A stretch of DNA of 64,000 nucleotides, taken from NCBI RefSeq assembly GCF_000380245.2, contig NZ_HG428743.1, positions 123,059 through 187,058 of the forward strand, read 5' to 3'. Below the pieces are notes generated by a model. It did no database searches. It worked only from the letters and a program-made list of their open reading frames with translations, and was not told the DNA's origin. The stretch comes from Bacillus massiliigorillae. Its GTDB lineage: Bacteria > Bacillota > Bacilli > Bacillales > DSM-1321. Numbering within the stretch: the stretch's first letter is position 1; the number at the start of each line of letters is the position of its first letter. This document shows, piece by piece, positions 8,249-17,367 of this stretch. The position numbers and the translations under genes were made by a program.

Positions 8249-9463
8249 ATGAAGTATATTCAACGTGGTACAGTTACTTTTCATAAAGTTAATTTGGCTT
8301 TATTCGCTGGTGGTTTTAGTACGTTTGCTATCATGTGGGGAACTCAACCGTTGCTACCGGAAATTTCGAAAGATTTCGATGTTTCCCCTGCAGTTTCAAG
8401 TTTAACTTTATCTGCTACAACCATTGCTCTATCCATTGCTCTTTTACTCGCAGGTTCCATATCTGAAGTATTAGGACGTAAATCCGTAATGACGGTGGCT
8501 CTCTTTGTATCATCCATTCTTTCGATATTAACGGCTTTTACTCCGAATTTTCATTTGCTACTACTAGGTAGAATTTTGCAAGGAATTACCTTAGCTGGTT
8601 TACCTGCAGTAGCCATGGCATATTTGGGAGAAGAGATTGAAGCTCGTAGTCTCGGTATGGCAATGGGCTTATATATTAGTGGTAATTCTATTGGTGGCAT
8701 GGCAGGTCGTATTATTAGTGGGATACTTACAGATTTCTTTAGTTGGCATATAGCGTTACTAGGGGTAGGACTAATTAGTTTATTAGCTAGCGTTATTTTT
8801 CTAGTATTCTTACCGCAATCCGCCCACTTTAAACCTAAGAAATTCGACATCAAGCAGCTTACAAGTTCACTGTTCAAGCAATTCAAGAAGCGTAGCCTCG
8901 TTTACCTGTTTTTGATTGGTGGCTTATCCATGGCTAGTTTCGTGTCTTTATACAACTATATTGGATTTCAATTAATTGATCCTCCTTATTCGTTAAGTCA
9001 GACCCTTGTCGGGTTTATTTTTATTGTATATATCTTTGGCTCAGTAAGTTCGACATGGATGGGGATGTTATCTGATCGATATGGAAGAAAAAAAATATTA
9101 CAACTTTCACTATTAATCTTGTTATCAGGCATTTTTATCACTTTGAATACCAACCTATTTATTAAAATTCTTGGAATTGCTATATTTACTTTTGGTTTTT
9201 TTGCCAGTCATTCTATTGCGAGTGGATGGGTCGGTAAAGCAGCTACTCACGATAAAGCTCAAGCTTCCTCGTTATATTTGTTCTTTTATTACGCAGGCTC
9301 AAGTATTGGCGGTACGGTAAGTGGAATCATCTATAAAAGTTTTGATTGGGCAGGTGTTGTTACAATGATTGTGGGGCTGACCATGATCACATTATTCATT
9401 TCGATTCTTTTAGGAAGAATTACAGAAAATAATCAAGAGATAAAAATGAAACATATAACTTGA
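8249..9463 (+). CDS. MFS transporter, YnfM/YgaY-like
   Basis: 404 residues from the ATG at 8249 (behind GAAGGGGT); an upstream in-frame TTG at 8183 has no ribosome site. Twelve hydrophobic segments are visible, split by a charged central loop (FKPKKFDIKQLTSSLFKQFKKR). MFS signature A in the 2-3 loop (GSISEVLGRKS) and its repeat (GMLSDRYGRKK) are present. The TFAIMWGTQPLLPEIS start is typical of the YnfM-type drug/metabolite exporters. The substrate is unknown, and it is likely transcribed with the small gene that follows. Confidence 0.88.
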   Translation: MKYIQRGTVTFHKVNLALFAGGFSTFAIMWGTQPLLPEISKDFDVSPAVSSLTLSATTIALSIALLLAGSISEVLGRKSVMTVALFVSSILSILTAFTPNFHLLLLGRILQGITLAGLPAVAMAYLGEEIEARSLGMAMGLYISGNSIGGMAGRIISGILTDFFSWHIALLGVGLISLLASVIFLVFLPQSAHFKPKKFDIKQLTSSLFKQFKKRSLVYLFLIGGLSMASFVSLYNYIGFQLIDPPYSLSQTLVGFIFIVYIFGSVSSTWMGMLSDRYGRKKILQLSLLILLSGIFITLNTNLFIKILGIAIFTFGFFASHSIASGWVGKAATHDKAQASSLYLFFYYAGSSIGGTVSGIIYKSFDWAGVVTMIVGLTMITLFISILLGRITENNQEIKMKHIT

Positions 9464-9542
9464 TTGCGATAAGTTTAGTACTTTAAGCGAGCACCAGTTG
9501 ATTCACATTCTATTAGTTCATATGTTCATTCTGGAAGTATAT

Positions 9543-9785
9543 ATGGTGAAAAGAATGGCTAACTTTATAATCTATTCTCTATGGGCATTGTTTTTATTTG
9601 GTTTGTGGCTCATAGTGTCTCTTTTTCACGGTATGAACGATCAATGGTGGTCGTTTATTATCACAAATCCAGAAAAGGGTTCTATGTACATAGATTTTTC
9701 TTACCTGAAATTATTTCTTTTTGCATCTCTTTCTATTGTAGTCGCTTATTTTATTACAAAATGGATCAACAGGAAAAAGAAATAG
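9543..9785 (+). CDS. YfzA-like small membrane protein
   Basis: 80 residues from the ATG at 9543 (GGAAG upstream); a longer TTG reading from 9498 lacks a ribosome site. Two membrane helices (about 5-27 and 52-72) flank a loop with MNDQWWSFIITNPEKGSMYIDFSYLK. The size and the WWSFIITNPE-like loop recall the Bacillus YfzA family, an assignment from memory. It lies 80 bases after the MFS gene, and a terminator follows. Confidence 0.65.
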   Translation: MVKRMANFIIYSLWALFLFGLWLIVSLFHGMNDQWWSFIITNPEKGSMYIDFSYLKLFLFASLSIVVAYFITKWINRKKK

Positions 9786-9787
9786 AA

Positions 9788-9820
9788 GAAGCAACGAATG
9801 TTGGCTCGTTGCTTCTTTGT
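9788..9820 (+). terminator. Terminator after MFS/YfzA-like genes
   Basis: GAAGCAACGA (9788-9797) and TCGTTGCTTC (9806-9815) form a perfect 10-bp stem, followed by TTTGTTT. Confidence 0.85.
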
Positions 9821-9934
9821 TTAGCAATGCTTCTCATAAAACTCATATAGATTGTAACGTAAGAAGCTTCTGAACTCTGCTTTTATTTAACTTTATTCAT
9901 ACTAACTTTCTTACAACTATATACAACGTAATCT

Positions 9935-11020
9935 TTAAATATTAAAATATGCAGTCACTTTCTCAATGGTAAATTGATGATTCAGCTTAAATGCCGTATT
10001 TTGATTAGCCTTAAGTCCTGGTGTTTTAAATGCTTCATTTAATGGTACTTTTGCTATCCATTTTACTTTTACTACATGCTCACAAAGCTCATCATTCTCT
10101 AAATCATGTTTCATTCCTTCAAAAATAGGATAATCTATTAATCTCTTAGTATTGTCATCCTGTTGATACACTACTTCTCGTAAAGGCTTGGCTTCCTCAT
10201 CAACCTCTCCTATACCGATATAGCCAACCCCAGGCATCATACAAAAAATACGATTACCTTTTGATAAGTTATACAGTGTACGACTATACCAACTTCCATT
10301 ACCAGCGCTCACAAACCCATATTCCATCGCATCCTGCCATGACCGGCTTCGTCCATCTTCAAAGTTGACAACATAATCATTTCCATTCCACTTTTCTTTC
10401 GCTCCCGACTTTTTGACTTGATTAGTCTGCTCTTCCACCTTATTCGGATCAATTAACCAACTACGTGAAATATATTCACTATCTCCATCCTTAAAGAATC
10501 TAAAGAATACAACGTTGATGGGCACGTCGTAATTGGACGAAAGATAATGAATAATACGTTCTGTCTCTACATCTAAATTCGATGCAACAATAGTAATTTG
10601 ATGTGAATCATTGATTAAATCAGGTAATGAAATTTTAAACTTCTCTTCAAAAGCACTCTCTAAGTTTCCTTGCTGATTGTATTTCTCATATAATTCTTTA
10701 ATGTTTGTACTATCCAAATTTTGTATCCACGATGCATAATCTAAAGTTTGCGCAACCACCTCTCGAGATGTTTGCGCTTTATTCAATTCAATAACATGGA
10801 TAGTTCCTTCAACATCAATCGCAAGCATATCAATATATTTACCGAAGTCTGTTCTAATATGACGTCCAATGATTAATAACTCCTCATCCAATACATCAGG
10901 CGAATTCACAAGAACATTTTCTAATTTTTTCTCAGAATCAATCTGCAAAGAACTGATTGGTTTCGCATACTCACCATCTTGATTACAATCTACTTTCCAA
11001 AAACCTACTTCTAATGCCAT
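9935..11020 (-). CDS. DUF91/NucS-like PD-(D/E)XK-fold protein
   Basis: 361 residues from the ATG at 11020, which follows AGGAGGCAGGAG; an upstream ATG at 11062 is less likely. Residues about 45-115 match the nuclease-like core of DUF91 proteins: GRHIRTDFGKYIDMLAID, then GTIHVIELNKAQTSREVVAQ and TLDYASWI. The usual ExK catalytic pair here reads E-L-N with K one residue later, so nuclease activity is doubtful. The C-terminal half (about 200-361) is a separate beta-rich domain with SWQDAMEYGFVSAG. It is a solitary gene. Restriction-like or DNA-repair roles are possible but not shown. Confidence 0.75.
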   Translation of the reverse strand: MALEVGFWKVDCNQDGEYAKPISSLQIDSEKKLENVLVNSPDVLDEELLIIGRHIRTDFGKYIDMLAIDVEGTIHVIELNKAQTSREVVAQTLDYASWIQNLDSTNIKELYEKYNQQGNLESAFEEKFKISLPDLINDSHQITIVASNLDVETERIIHYLSSNYDVPINVVFFRFFKDGDSEYISRSWLIDPNKVEEQTNQVKKSGAKEKWNGNDYVVNFEDGRSRSWQDAMEYGFVSAGNGSWYSRTLYNLSKGNRIFCMMPGVGYIGIGEVDEEAKPLREVVYQQDDNTKRLIDYPIFEGMKHDLENDELCEHVVKVKWIAKVPLNEAFKTPGLKANQNTAFKLNHQFTIEKVTAYFNI

Positions 11021-11437
11021 TCTCTCCTGCCTCCTAAATATAATCTCTATTCTGAACATCATATATCAAACTGTAAAAGCCTAAATTAAGAAGCAAGAAT
11101 AATATAGATTAAGCTATTCAGCTCAACACGCCCTTCTCTTGCTACATCGTATAAATTTTACCAAATTCCCCATAACATAAACCACTATATCTGATCAAAT
11201 TGCCCTTACAAAGCTAAATAATGTTGTATCCAGCCCTGAAGTTTTGAGTTTACTATTAATTAAAACTTGCAAGTTTCATATATTCACACATGATTTCAAG
11301 ATACCAACTAAAATTCAAATACGAAGGAAGGCCCTTTAAATATTTTAAAAAATTCCTAAAAGTATATATTATGGTATAATTTCAAAATAAATTTAGTGTA
11401 TAGAGGATTCTTCTATATGTGTTGAGAGGAAGAAAAA
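11021..11437 (+). other. Intergenic region with a promoter near its right end
   Basis: No coding signal on either strand. TATAAT at 11375-11380 lies about 60 bases before the next plus-strand gene and is its probable -10 box. No repeat copy was seen. Confidence 0.5.
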
Positions 11438-13123
11438 ATGAAATTTATCGTATTACTTTTATTAAGTTTGTGCATGCTTCCATTTTCAAAGGAAAGAGTG
11501 CTCAAACTCCCTTCATTCATCATCCCACTTTTGTTTTGGGTGATTGTAGGAAGCGTCGAATACTTCTTTTTGCTAGATAATAATGTGAGCTCCGTTCTCG
11601 TGTTTTATGCACTTTTGAGTGGCGTTTGTATCTTTTTATCTACATTATTTCCAGTTGTATTGGAGGCGTCGTTTACAAAGGAATTATTGATTAAGGTCGG
11701 GCTGTCATTACTACTTGGTCTTTCTTTTATTTACTTTGGTATGATTCATGGATTATTTACCGGTAAAGACCGATACGAGGCTGTTCATCATAAATCTGAG
11801 GAAATTTCAGAGCTGATTACAGAAAAAGACACACCGTTTGTTGTGCCACCTGAAACAGCTCGAAATAAGATGAAAAAAGTGTTCGGGAATATTGATCAAG
11901 TCAGCTACTATGAATTGGGCGAGCTGACACCTCAAAACGTAAATGGTGAATTTGTTTACGTTGCTCCAATCGAATCTTCTAGTTTTATGAAAGCAAGAAA
12001 AGCAGGTCATTTACCTGGCTATATTACGATGTCTGGAACAGATCCAGATGCTGAAGCAGAGCTGCATAACGGCTTCAAGATGAAGTATGCACCAAGCCTG
12101 TACTTTAGACATAATTTAGAACGTCTTGTACGAAAATCAGAGCCGAGTGTCATTTTCAAAGGAGAACCAACGTTGGAAATTGATGATGACGGTACACCGT
12201 ATTATGTGATGACATATGGTAATTTTGTTTCAGGACGTTCTGGTTTCGATCCAAAAGGAGTCGTGGTCATTAACCCACAAACAGGCAAAGTGCAAAAATA
12301 TACGACTAAGGATGCCCCAACATTCATTGATGGAGTGGTTAATGACGAGACCGCCGATTACCTAAATGAAACATTTGGAACAATGGTGCACGGTGTATTC
12401 AATAGTTGGTTTTCAAACACTGATGTGAAGGAGCCGACTTTTTACGGTGAATACGAAACGGTCACTCCGATTTTCGCTAAAGATGGCAGCATGTATTACT
12501 TCACTGATTTCACTTCACCAAAGGAAGAGATTGACTCTGCCTTAGGCTATTCCTTAGTTAATGGACGTACTGGAGAGGTTGTCTATTATTCAGGCAAACA
12601 AATTGATGGTGTCATGGACAGCAGTGGTGCAGTCGAAGTGGTCGATAACTCTTTCAAAAAAGAAAAATGGACGGGAACAATGCCTGTCTTATATAACATC
12701 TACGGAAATCCAAGCTGGTTAGTTCCAGTTGTCGATAATGGAGGCTTAATTCGTGCTTATGCGGTTGTATCGGGTACAAATGCAAAGGTATTTGCATCAG
12801 GCACGACCATTAAAGAAGCATTGAAAAAATATAATACAGCATTAGAGAAAAAAACAGCAATATCAAAACCATCTTCTGAAATCGGAAAAGAAAAAACGAT
12901 TGAAGGTGAAGTATTACGCGTCTTTAAAGAAACACGAGAAGATGATGAAACAATAGTTTACATCTTGTTGAAAAATCAAGAAACCGTCTTTGTTGTTTCC
13001 TCCGTCGACTTTATCTACTCTAAGTTTGTAGAGGTTAATGATCGCGTCAAAATCACCTACAAAGAAACTGGCCAACTAGAAGTAGCCGTTTCTGATTTTG
13101 TGAATATGAATTTGAATAAATAA
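11438..13123 (+). CDS. Membrane protein with large C-terminal domain, unknown function
   Basis: 561 residues. Four hydrophobic segments occupy roughly 1-115, followed by a large hydrophilic part (about 120-560), probably outside the cell. The middle contains regularly spaced Asp/Gly-rich strands (FKGEPTLEIDDDGTPYYVMT, GFDPKGVVVINPQTGKVQKY, SLVNGRTGEVVYYSG). The last 75 residues look like an OB-type barrel (TIEGEVLRVFKETREDDETI). I do not recognise the family by name; similar long proteins exist in Bacillaceae. GAGAGGAAG precedes the ATG and a terminator follows. Confidence 0.75.
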   Translation: MKFIVLLLLSLCMLPFSKERVLKLPSFIIPLLFWVIVGSVEYFFLLDNNVSSVLVFYALLSGVCIFLSTLFPVVLEASFTKELLIKVGLSLLLGLSFIYFGMIHGLFTGKDRYEAVHHKSEEISELITEKDTPFVVPPETARNKMKKVFGNIDQVSYYELGELTPQNVNGEFVYVAPIESSSFMKARKAGHLPGYITMSGTDPDAEAELHNGFKMKYAPSLYFRHNLERLVRKSEPSVIFKGEPTLEIDDDGTPYYVMTYGNFVSGRSGFDPKGVVVINPQTGKVQKYTTKDAPTFIDGVVNDETADYLNETFGTMVHGVFNSWFSNTDVKEPTFYGEYETVTPIFAKDGSMYYFTDFTSPKEEIDSALGYSLVNGRTGEVVYYSGKQIDGVMDSSGAVEVVDNSFKKEKWTGTMPVLYNIYGNPSWLVPVVDNGGLIRAYAVVSGTNAKVFASGTTIKEALKKYNTALEKKTAISKPSSEIGKEKTIEGEVLRVFKETREDDETIVYILLKNQETVFVVSSVDFIYSKFVEVNDRVKITYKETGQLEVAVSDFVNMNLNK

Positions 13124-13141
13124 GAAAAACTTTTGAATTGG

Positions 13142-13167
13142 GACTGTCATTTTGACAGTCTTTTTTA
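13142..13167 (+). terminator. Terminator of the 561-aa membrane protein gene
   Basis: GACTGTCA and TGACAGTC form an 8-bp stem (13142-13160), followed by TTTTTT. Confidence 0.8.
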
Positions 13168-13263
13168 TGATTAAAGGTGCATGATACTTCCTCCAAGACT
13201 CATATGGGATTTTATGTTAAATTAAACAGAAATAAATTATTGCCTGTTAGAGGGACTAATTCT

Positions 13264-13452
13264 TTGAAAAATAAACGTATCTCATTAGATTTACTATTTA
13301 CGTTAATATGTTTCGTATTATTTGCCGTAAATATGTTGTATTCAAAACAGTATTCTATCCTAATTTTAATAGGAATTTTAGGATTGGTTGGAATGAATTA
13401 TTTTATATTCCGATTTTTTCTAACAGAATGCGAAATCAAATATAAGTTTTAA
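13264..13452 (+). CDS. Small membrane protein (about 62 aa)
   Basis: Two hydrophobic stretches (about 8-25 and 29-50) with a positively charged N-terminus (MKNKRIS) fit a two-helix membrane protein. I chose the TTG at 13264 because AGAGGGA lies 8 bases upstream. The open frame extends to 13177, but that segment overlaps the preceding terminator region and lacks a ribosome site. Function unknown. Confidence 0.5.
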   Translation: MKNKRISLDLLFTLICFVLFAVNMLYSKQYSILILIGILGLVGMNYFIFRFFLTECEIKYKF

Positions 13453-13600
13453 TAGATCAAAAAGCAGTCTGACAATCTCCATATTTCTCAATAAAAATAT
13501 ATGATAAAATTATACCAAGAAAAGAAAAAATCATCATAAACCTTTTACAAATTGAATAGAGCAAGTCTGCTTTACACCATTTCAGGAGTAGAACATTTAT

Positions 13601-14803
13601 ATGTCGACATTCTTATATTTACAAATAAACATTATCGGAATCCTATTGCTTATCATCATGTATGTAAATGTTACACAATCCCATGCAGGAAAAAATTCTA
13701 TAGACCAGAACCTCTTTAAGCTATTAATCTTATCTGTCATTGCTATCTTTGTGTTTGATAGTGGCATGTGGTTTATAGATGGTAAGACGTTTACATACGC
13801 AAAAGCAATAAACTATATCACCACAACTATCTATCTCATATTGAATCCTGTCACATGCTTTTTTTGGTTGCTTTACGGTAAACATAAACTAAGTGCGGAA
13901 ACCAAGTTTACGATCAAGCATTTACAGCTATATTTGATACCTGTGATCATCAACACCATTTTAGTAATCGCATCGATAAAAACAGGATGGATTTTCTACA
14001 TTGATGAAATGAATATTTATCATCGTGGAGACCTTATGAATTTCACAGCTATACTGCCTTTTAGCTATTTCTTTATCATGTCTTATATTGTGCTCAAACA
14101 ATCACGTAAGAAACAAAGCATCATTTCAAAGGAAATGTATCGTTATTTTTTCTTGTTTCCAATACCGCCTATTCTTGGAGCGATTATTCAATTGTTATAC
14201 TACGGTGTATCACTCATTTGGGTAGGCATGCTCATTTCGACCTTCATTATCTTTATCCATATTCAAAATAAGCAAATATATAAAGATAGTTTAACAGGCT
14301 TATATAATCGACGTTTTTTTGAAAATCAATTGAGGAATCCCTTTATGCCAACTCAAAAAGGAAAGCATTTATTTACACTCATGATTGATATTGACAACTT
14401 TAAGACCATTAATGATACATATGGACATTTATCTGGAGATTTCGCTTTAATTGAAGTCGCAAATACGTTAAAAGCCGCCTGTATCCGAAACGATTATATT
14501 GTCCGTTATGGTGGTGATGAATTTTTTGTCCTTGGTTATTGTTCCGACAAGTTACATCTTCAAAAGAAAATAACGACTATTGAAAATGAAATTATACAAA
14601 ACAACTCACAGAATGACTTACCGTTTTCAATTTCAATAAGTATTGGTCATTCTATTTCTACTGAAAGTGAACGCAACACTATAACAGCTTTAATGAAGAA
14701 GGCTGATGACAGTATGTATGAGGTAAAAAAAAGAAAGAAAAACCGCCCAAAAAGCGATTCTTGTAATGAAAGAGTTACTTCAAACTGTAGACCGTGTCAA
14801 TAA
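13601..14803 (+). CDS. Membrane-bound GGDEF protein (diguanylate cyclase)
   Basis: 400 residues. Six or seven membrane helices fill residues 1-225, and a GGDEF domain follows (about 230-385). The active-site loop YGGDEFFVLGY and the Mg-binding DIDNFKTINDTYGH segment are intact, so it should make cyclic di-GMP from GTP. The inhibitory RxxD I-site that normally sits five residues before GGDEF is not canonical: the arginine is one residue off (IRNDYIVRYGGDEF). The N-terminal domain is the likely sensor; its ligand is unknown. AGGAG lies upstream of the ATG. Confidence 0.88.
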   Translation: MSTFLYLQINIIGILLLIIMYVNVTQSHAGKNSIDQNLFKLLILSVIAIFVFDSGMWFIDGKTFTYAKAINYITTTIYLILNPVTCFFWLLYGKHKLSAETKFTIKHLQLYLIPVIINTILVIASIKTGWIFYIDEMNIYHRGDLMNFTAILPFSYFFIMSYIVLKQSRKKQSIISKEMYRYFFLFPIPPILGAIIQLLYYGVSLIWVGMLISTFIIFIHIQNKQIYKDSLTGLYNRRFFENQLRNPFMPTQKGKHLFTLMIDIDNFKTINDTYGHLSGDFALIEVANTLKAACIRNDYIVRYGGDEFFVLGYCSDKLHLQKKITTIENEIIQNNSQNDLPFSISISIGHSISTESERNTITALMKKADDSMYEVKKRKKNRPKSDSCNERVTSNCRPCQ

Positions 14804-14842
14804 TTTTCCAAAATACAATAAAAGTAATAGTGGAGGGTTAAC

Positions 14843-15190
14843 ATGAATACTGTAAAGCCAGAAATTAGCATAAAAGATTTGGAGAAAATTGATATTAGAG
14901 TAGGGACGATACGACTTGTTGAGGATGTTCCAAAGTCAGATAAACTTGTGAAACTGCAAGTTGATTTTGGTTCTTTTGAGCGTACGATCTTAGTTGGCAT
15001 GAAAAAGGAACGAGAAAATCCAAAAGAAGTGGAAGGAAAGCAAGCCTTGTTTGTGGTTAATTTGGCTCCAAAGCAAATGTTTGGCTTAACTTCACATGGG
15101 ATGCTCTATGATATAGGATATGAGGATGGAATCATTCCCGTTTTGGCAACACCTGAGAAAGAAGTTCCTAATGGAACAAGAGTAGGATAG
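14843..15190 (+). CDS. tRNA-binding (EMAP/CsaA-type) domain protein
   Basis: 115 residues making one OB-fold tRNA-binding domain: EKIDIRVGTIRLVEDVPKSD, then LVGMKKERENPKEVEGKQ and FVVNLAPKQMFGLTSHGML. This matches CsaA and the C-terminal extension of methionyl-tRNA synthetase (the family usually has RVGxI...SDKLLxLxVD). It would bind tRNA as a dimer; a chaperone role has been proposed for B. subtilis CsaA. GGAGGG precedes the ATG. The sequence is closer to the MetRS C-terminal type than to classic CsaA, so I leave the symbol empty. Confidence 0.85.
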   Translation: MNTVKPEISIKDLEKIDIRVGTIRLVEDVPKSDKLVKLQVDFGSFERTILVGMKKERENPKEVEGKQALFVVNLAPKQMFGLTSHGMLYDIGYEDGIIPVLATPEKEVPNGTRVG

Positions 15191-15259
15191 CAAATTCTAG
15201 TATTAATCCAACTGATTGATTCATACTGTTTGTTAAATAAACAATAGTTTACAATCTGA

Positions 15260-15289
15260 AGCGATTCTTATTATAGAATCGCTTTTTTC
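15260..15289 (+). terminator. Terminator of the tRNA-binding protein gene
   Basis: AGCGATTCT (15260-15268) and AGAATCGCT (15275-15283) form a 9-bp stem, followed by TTTTT. Confidence 0.85.
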
Positions 15290-15418
15290 ACATAGATGTT
15301 TATGAAAGGTATGTCCTACTTATTAACCTTTTTCTCAAAAAAAATCATGCATCTCATACTTTTTTCACAAAACTATATTAAAATAGTAAATAAGTGATAA
15401 AGAAAGCGATTTCGTTTT

Positions 15419-15793
15419 TTGAAAAAGGAGCAAACATCTATCATACTAGCTGCTACTATTCTCTTAATAGGTTCATTTGTTTTACTAAATTTAGGCCAAA
15501 ACAAGAAAATAACGTTTATAAACCATGCAGATTACGCTACAAATACACTGTATTTAAAAGATGAAATCGGAAATATTCTCAAAGAAATACCAGTTATTAA
15601 TAAGCAAACAAAGATCAGTATTCCATTAAACGATATCGATTCAAATAAACAACTTTTTTTAGGCTATTATTTTAATGAAGAACAAGCATATGCAGGAGCT
15701 GAAATCAAAAGTAGCCAAGAAAAACTAAAGAGCCCGAACATTGTCATTCATACGGTGTATAAGGATGGACAGATGGAATGGGATATTAAATAA
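15419..15793 (+). CDS. Probable membrane-anchored extracellular protein (124 aa)
   Basis: One N-terminal hydrophobic segment (about 7-25) after MKKEQT, then about 95 hydrophilic residues with a beta-rich look (ITFINHADYATNTLYLKDEIG). This suggests a signal-anchored protein on the outside of the membrane. The start is a TTG with only a weak ribosome site, so the start is uncertain. No family is recognised. Confidence 0.6.
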   Translation: MKKEQTSIILAATILLIGSFVLLNLGQNKKITFINHADYATNTLYLKDEIGNILKEIPVINKQTKISIPLNDIDSNKQLFLGYYFNEEQAYAGAEIKSSQEKLKSPNIVIHTVYKDGQMEWDIK

Positions 15794-15844
15794 AGGATCT
15801 CATCAAATCACGAGGCTCTTTTCTCCGTTCATCCACCATTCTTA

Positions 15845-16090
15845 TTAGCTCAATATATTCAGTTCCACATCTAGTCCCAAAACAATAAGCCCTAAGCCGA
15901 TTAATAAGTACAGCGTTAGAAAGCTAACGCCTGACATAATATCACATACAAAATTAAACAAACAAAATGTCGCTTCTTTAAAGCCTCCCTGCTGATACGA
16001 CTCTTTATATTCTTTCTTATAATCCTTGTAATAATAAACTAATGAGGTAACAATCACTGCTAGCCCCAATACTATTAATGCATACCCCAT
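15845..16090 (-). CDS. Small membrane protein (81 aa)
   Basis: Two hydrophobic segments (about 2-20 and 50-76) are separated by a charged, Tyr-rich loop (YYYKDYKKEYKESYQQGG). AGGGTGG lies 7 bases before the ATG. Function unknown; it is convergent with the gene at 15419. Confidence 0.62.
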   Translation of the reverse strand: MGYALIVLGLAVIVTSLVYYYKDYKKEYKESYQQGGFKEATFCLFNFVCDIMSGVSFLTLYLLIGLGLIVLGLDVELNILS

Positions 16091-16261
16091 CTATGCCACC
16101 CTTTTATTATTTCGAAATATTAATTTCCATATTACTACCTTTTTAGCTATAATAGTAGATAAACTAATTCTATAGGAACGAAGCTTACGGCTTAGAAGGT
16201 TTTTATTTAAGAATTATTAATTACATCAGAGGTTTTTATACTTCAATTAAAGGAGGCTACA

Positions 16262-16954
16262 ATGAGTATCAAACTCATTTTAAGTACTATAGGGATAACA
16301 GCTATTATTTTATTTGGTTTCTATTATAAAAATCAAAATAAAGATATAGCAAATATGAAAGAAATCACGAACAGACTCACTCAATCTATATCTTTTAAAG
16401 ATCATATTGAAAGTGCCGAAGCTCAATATGAAAACATGAAACAAGTCATTACTGTAAACATAAACCTTTCAGATACATTCGATGATTTAAATGAATTAAA
16501 ACAGTTTAGTATTTTAGAATACTACAACAAACAACTTAGATATTTTATGCGAAATGGTCCATTCTCATCGTCTTTATATGGCTCTCAACTGCACCTACAA
16601 GCACAGACTACTCAAAATAAATATAACTTATCTAATCATATTCCAAATAAACAGACTTTTACCAAAAACCAAAGTACATATTATAAAAATGGAGAAAAAA
16701 TATACACATCAGGAATGTTCAAGCAGTTTATGAATCAATATTGGGATACTCAGCCTGACATTATCCAAGATTTTGAAATACTTAACTACGCAACACAGTT
16801 TTACAACACACTCACTCGATCCGGTAAATACTTTAACGCCAAAGTAGATGCTCCAATTATTCTAGACGCTATTAGTAATAAGTTTGATATTAGCGCTGAG
16901 GATTTCGATAAGCTCTATCAAAAATATCAATTAGGCTTACAGGATGCTCTATAG
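16262..16954 (+). CDS. Paralog 1 of a new membrane-anchored family (230 aa)
   Basis: One N-terminal membrane helix (about 4-22), then about 205 residues probably outside the cell. It aligns end to end with the genes at 21871, 25153, 33539, 44656 and 46002. Shared blocks are DHIESAEAQYENMKQVITVNI, KQFSILEYYNKQLRYFMRNG and, near the C-terminus, LNYATQFYNTLTRSGKY and the closing NKFDISAEDFDKLYQKY helix. It is closest to the copy at 44656 (both have SFKDHI/TFKDHI and YxLG endings). AAAGGAGGC precedes the ATG, and its own terminator follows. No known family is recognised and no functional residue is obvious. Confidence 0.8.
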   Translation: MSIKLILSTIGITAIILFGFYYKNQNKDIANMKEITNRLTQSISFKDHIESAEAQYENMKQVITVNINLSDTFDDLNELKQFSILEYYNKQLRYFMRNGPFSSSLYGSQLHLQAQTTQNKYNLSNHIPNKQTFTKNQSTYYKNGEKIYTSGMFKQFMNQYWDTQPDIIQDFEILNYATQFYNTLTRSGKYFNAKVDAPIILDAISNKFDISAEDFDKLYQKYQLGLQDAL

Positions 16955-16989
16955 GTTATCATACATTCAGCTAATTTACGTCAAAAAAA

Positions 16990-17015
16990 GGAACTGTTAG
17001 GACAGTTCCTTTTTT
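16990..17015 (+). terminator. Terminator of paralog 1
   Basis: GGAACTGT (16990-16997) and ACAGTTCC (17002-17009) with a TAGG loop, followed by TTTTTT. Confidence 0.85.
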
Positions 17016-17200
17016 ATATGAATGCTCCAGTTTCTACTGGCAAATTGAGCCTATACTATATACTTTTGCATGTTATTTGAACGAAAAATCACGCACCTCA
17101 CCTTTTTTTCCTAATTATACCACATCTCAAAATATTAAATATTTTACATAATAGCTATTGTACAAAGCAAAAAGAGCCCTAAAACAGGCATATAAAAAAA

Positions 17201-17242
17201 AGAGAATTGCTACGTATAACTTGTAGCAATTCTCTTTCTTTT
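17201..17242. terminator. Hairpin between paralog 1 and cwlJ
   Basis: AGAGAATTGCTAC (17201-17213) pairs with GTAGCAATTCTCT (17223-17235). It is flanked by A on the left and T on the right, so it can terminate in either direction. It lies about 130 bases beyond the cwlJ stop. Confidence 0.75.
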
Positions 17243-17367
17243 TATTTCGATTTATCCCATCTTACTTCCCTGAAAATTACTTTTACTGAATATAGGCTAC
17301 GGTTATGATTTGAAGTTTTTTTCAACTTTAACAGTGAAGGGATATCTAATACTATCTCCTAAACAAC

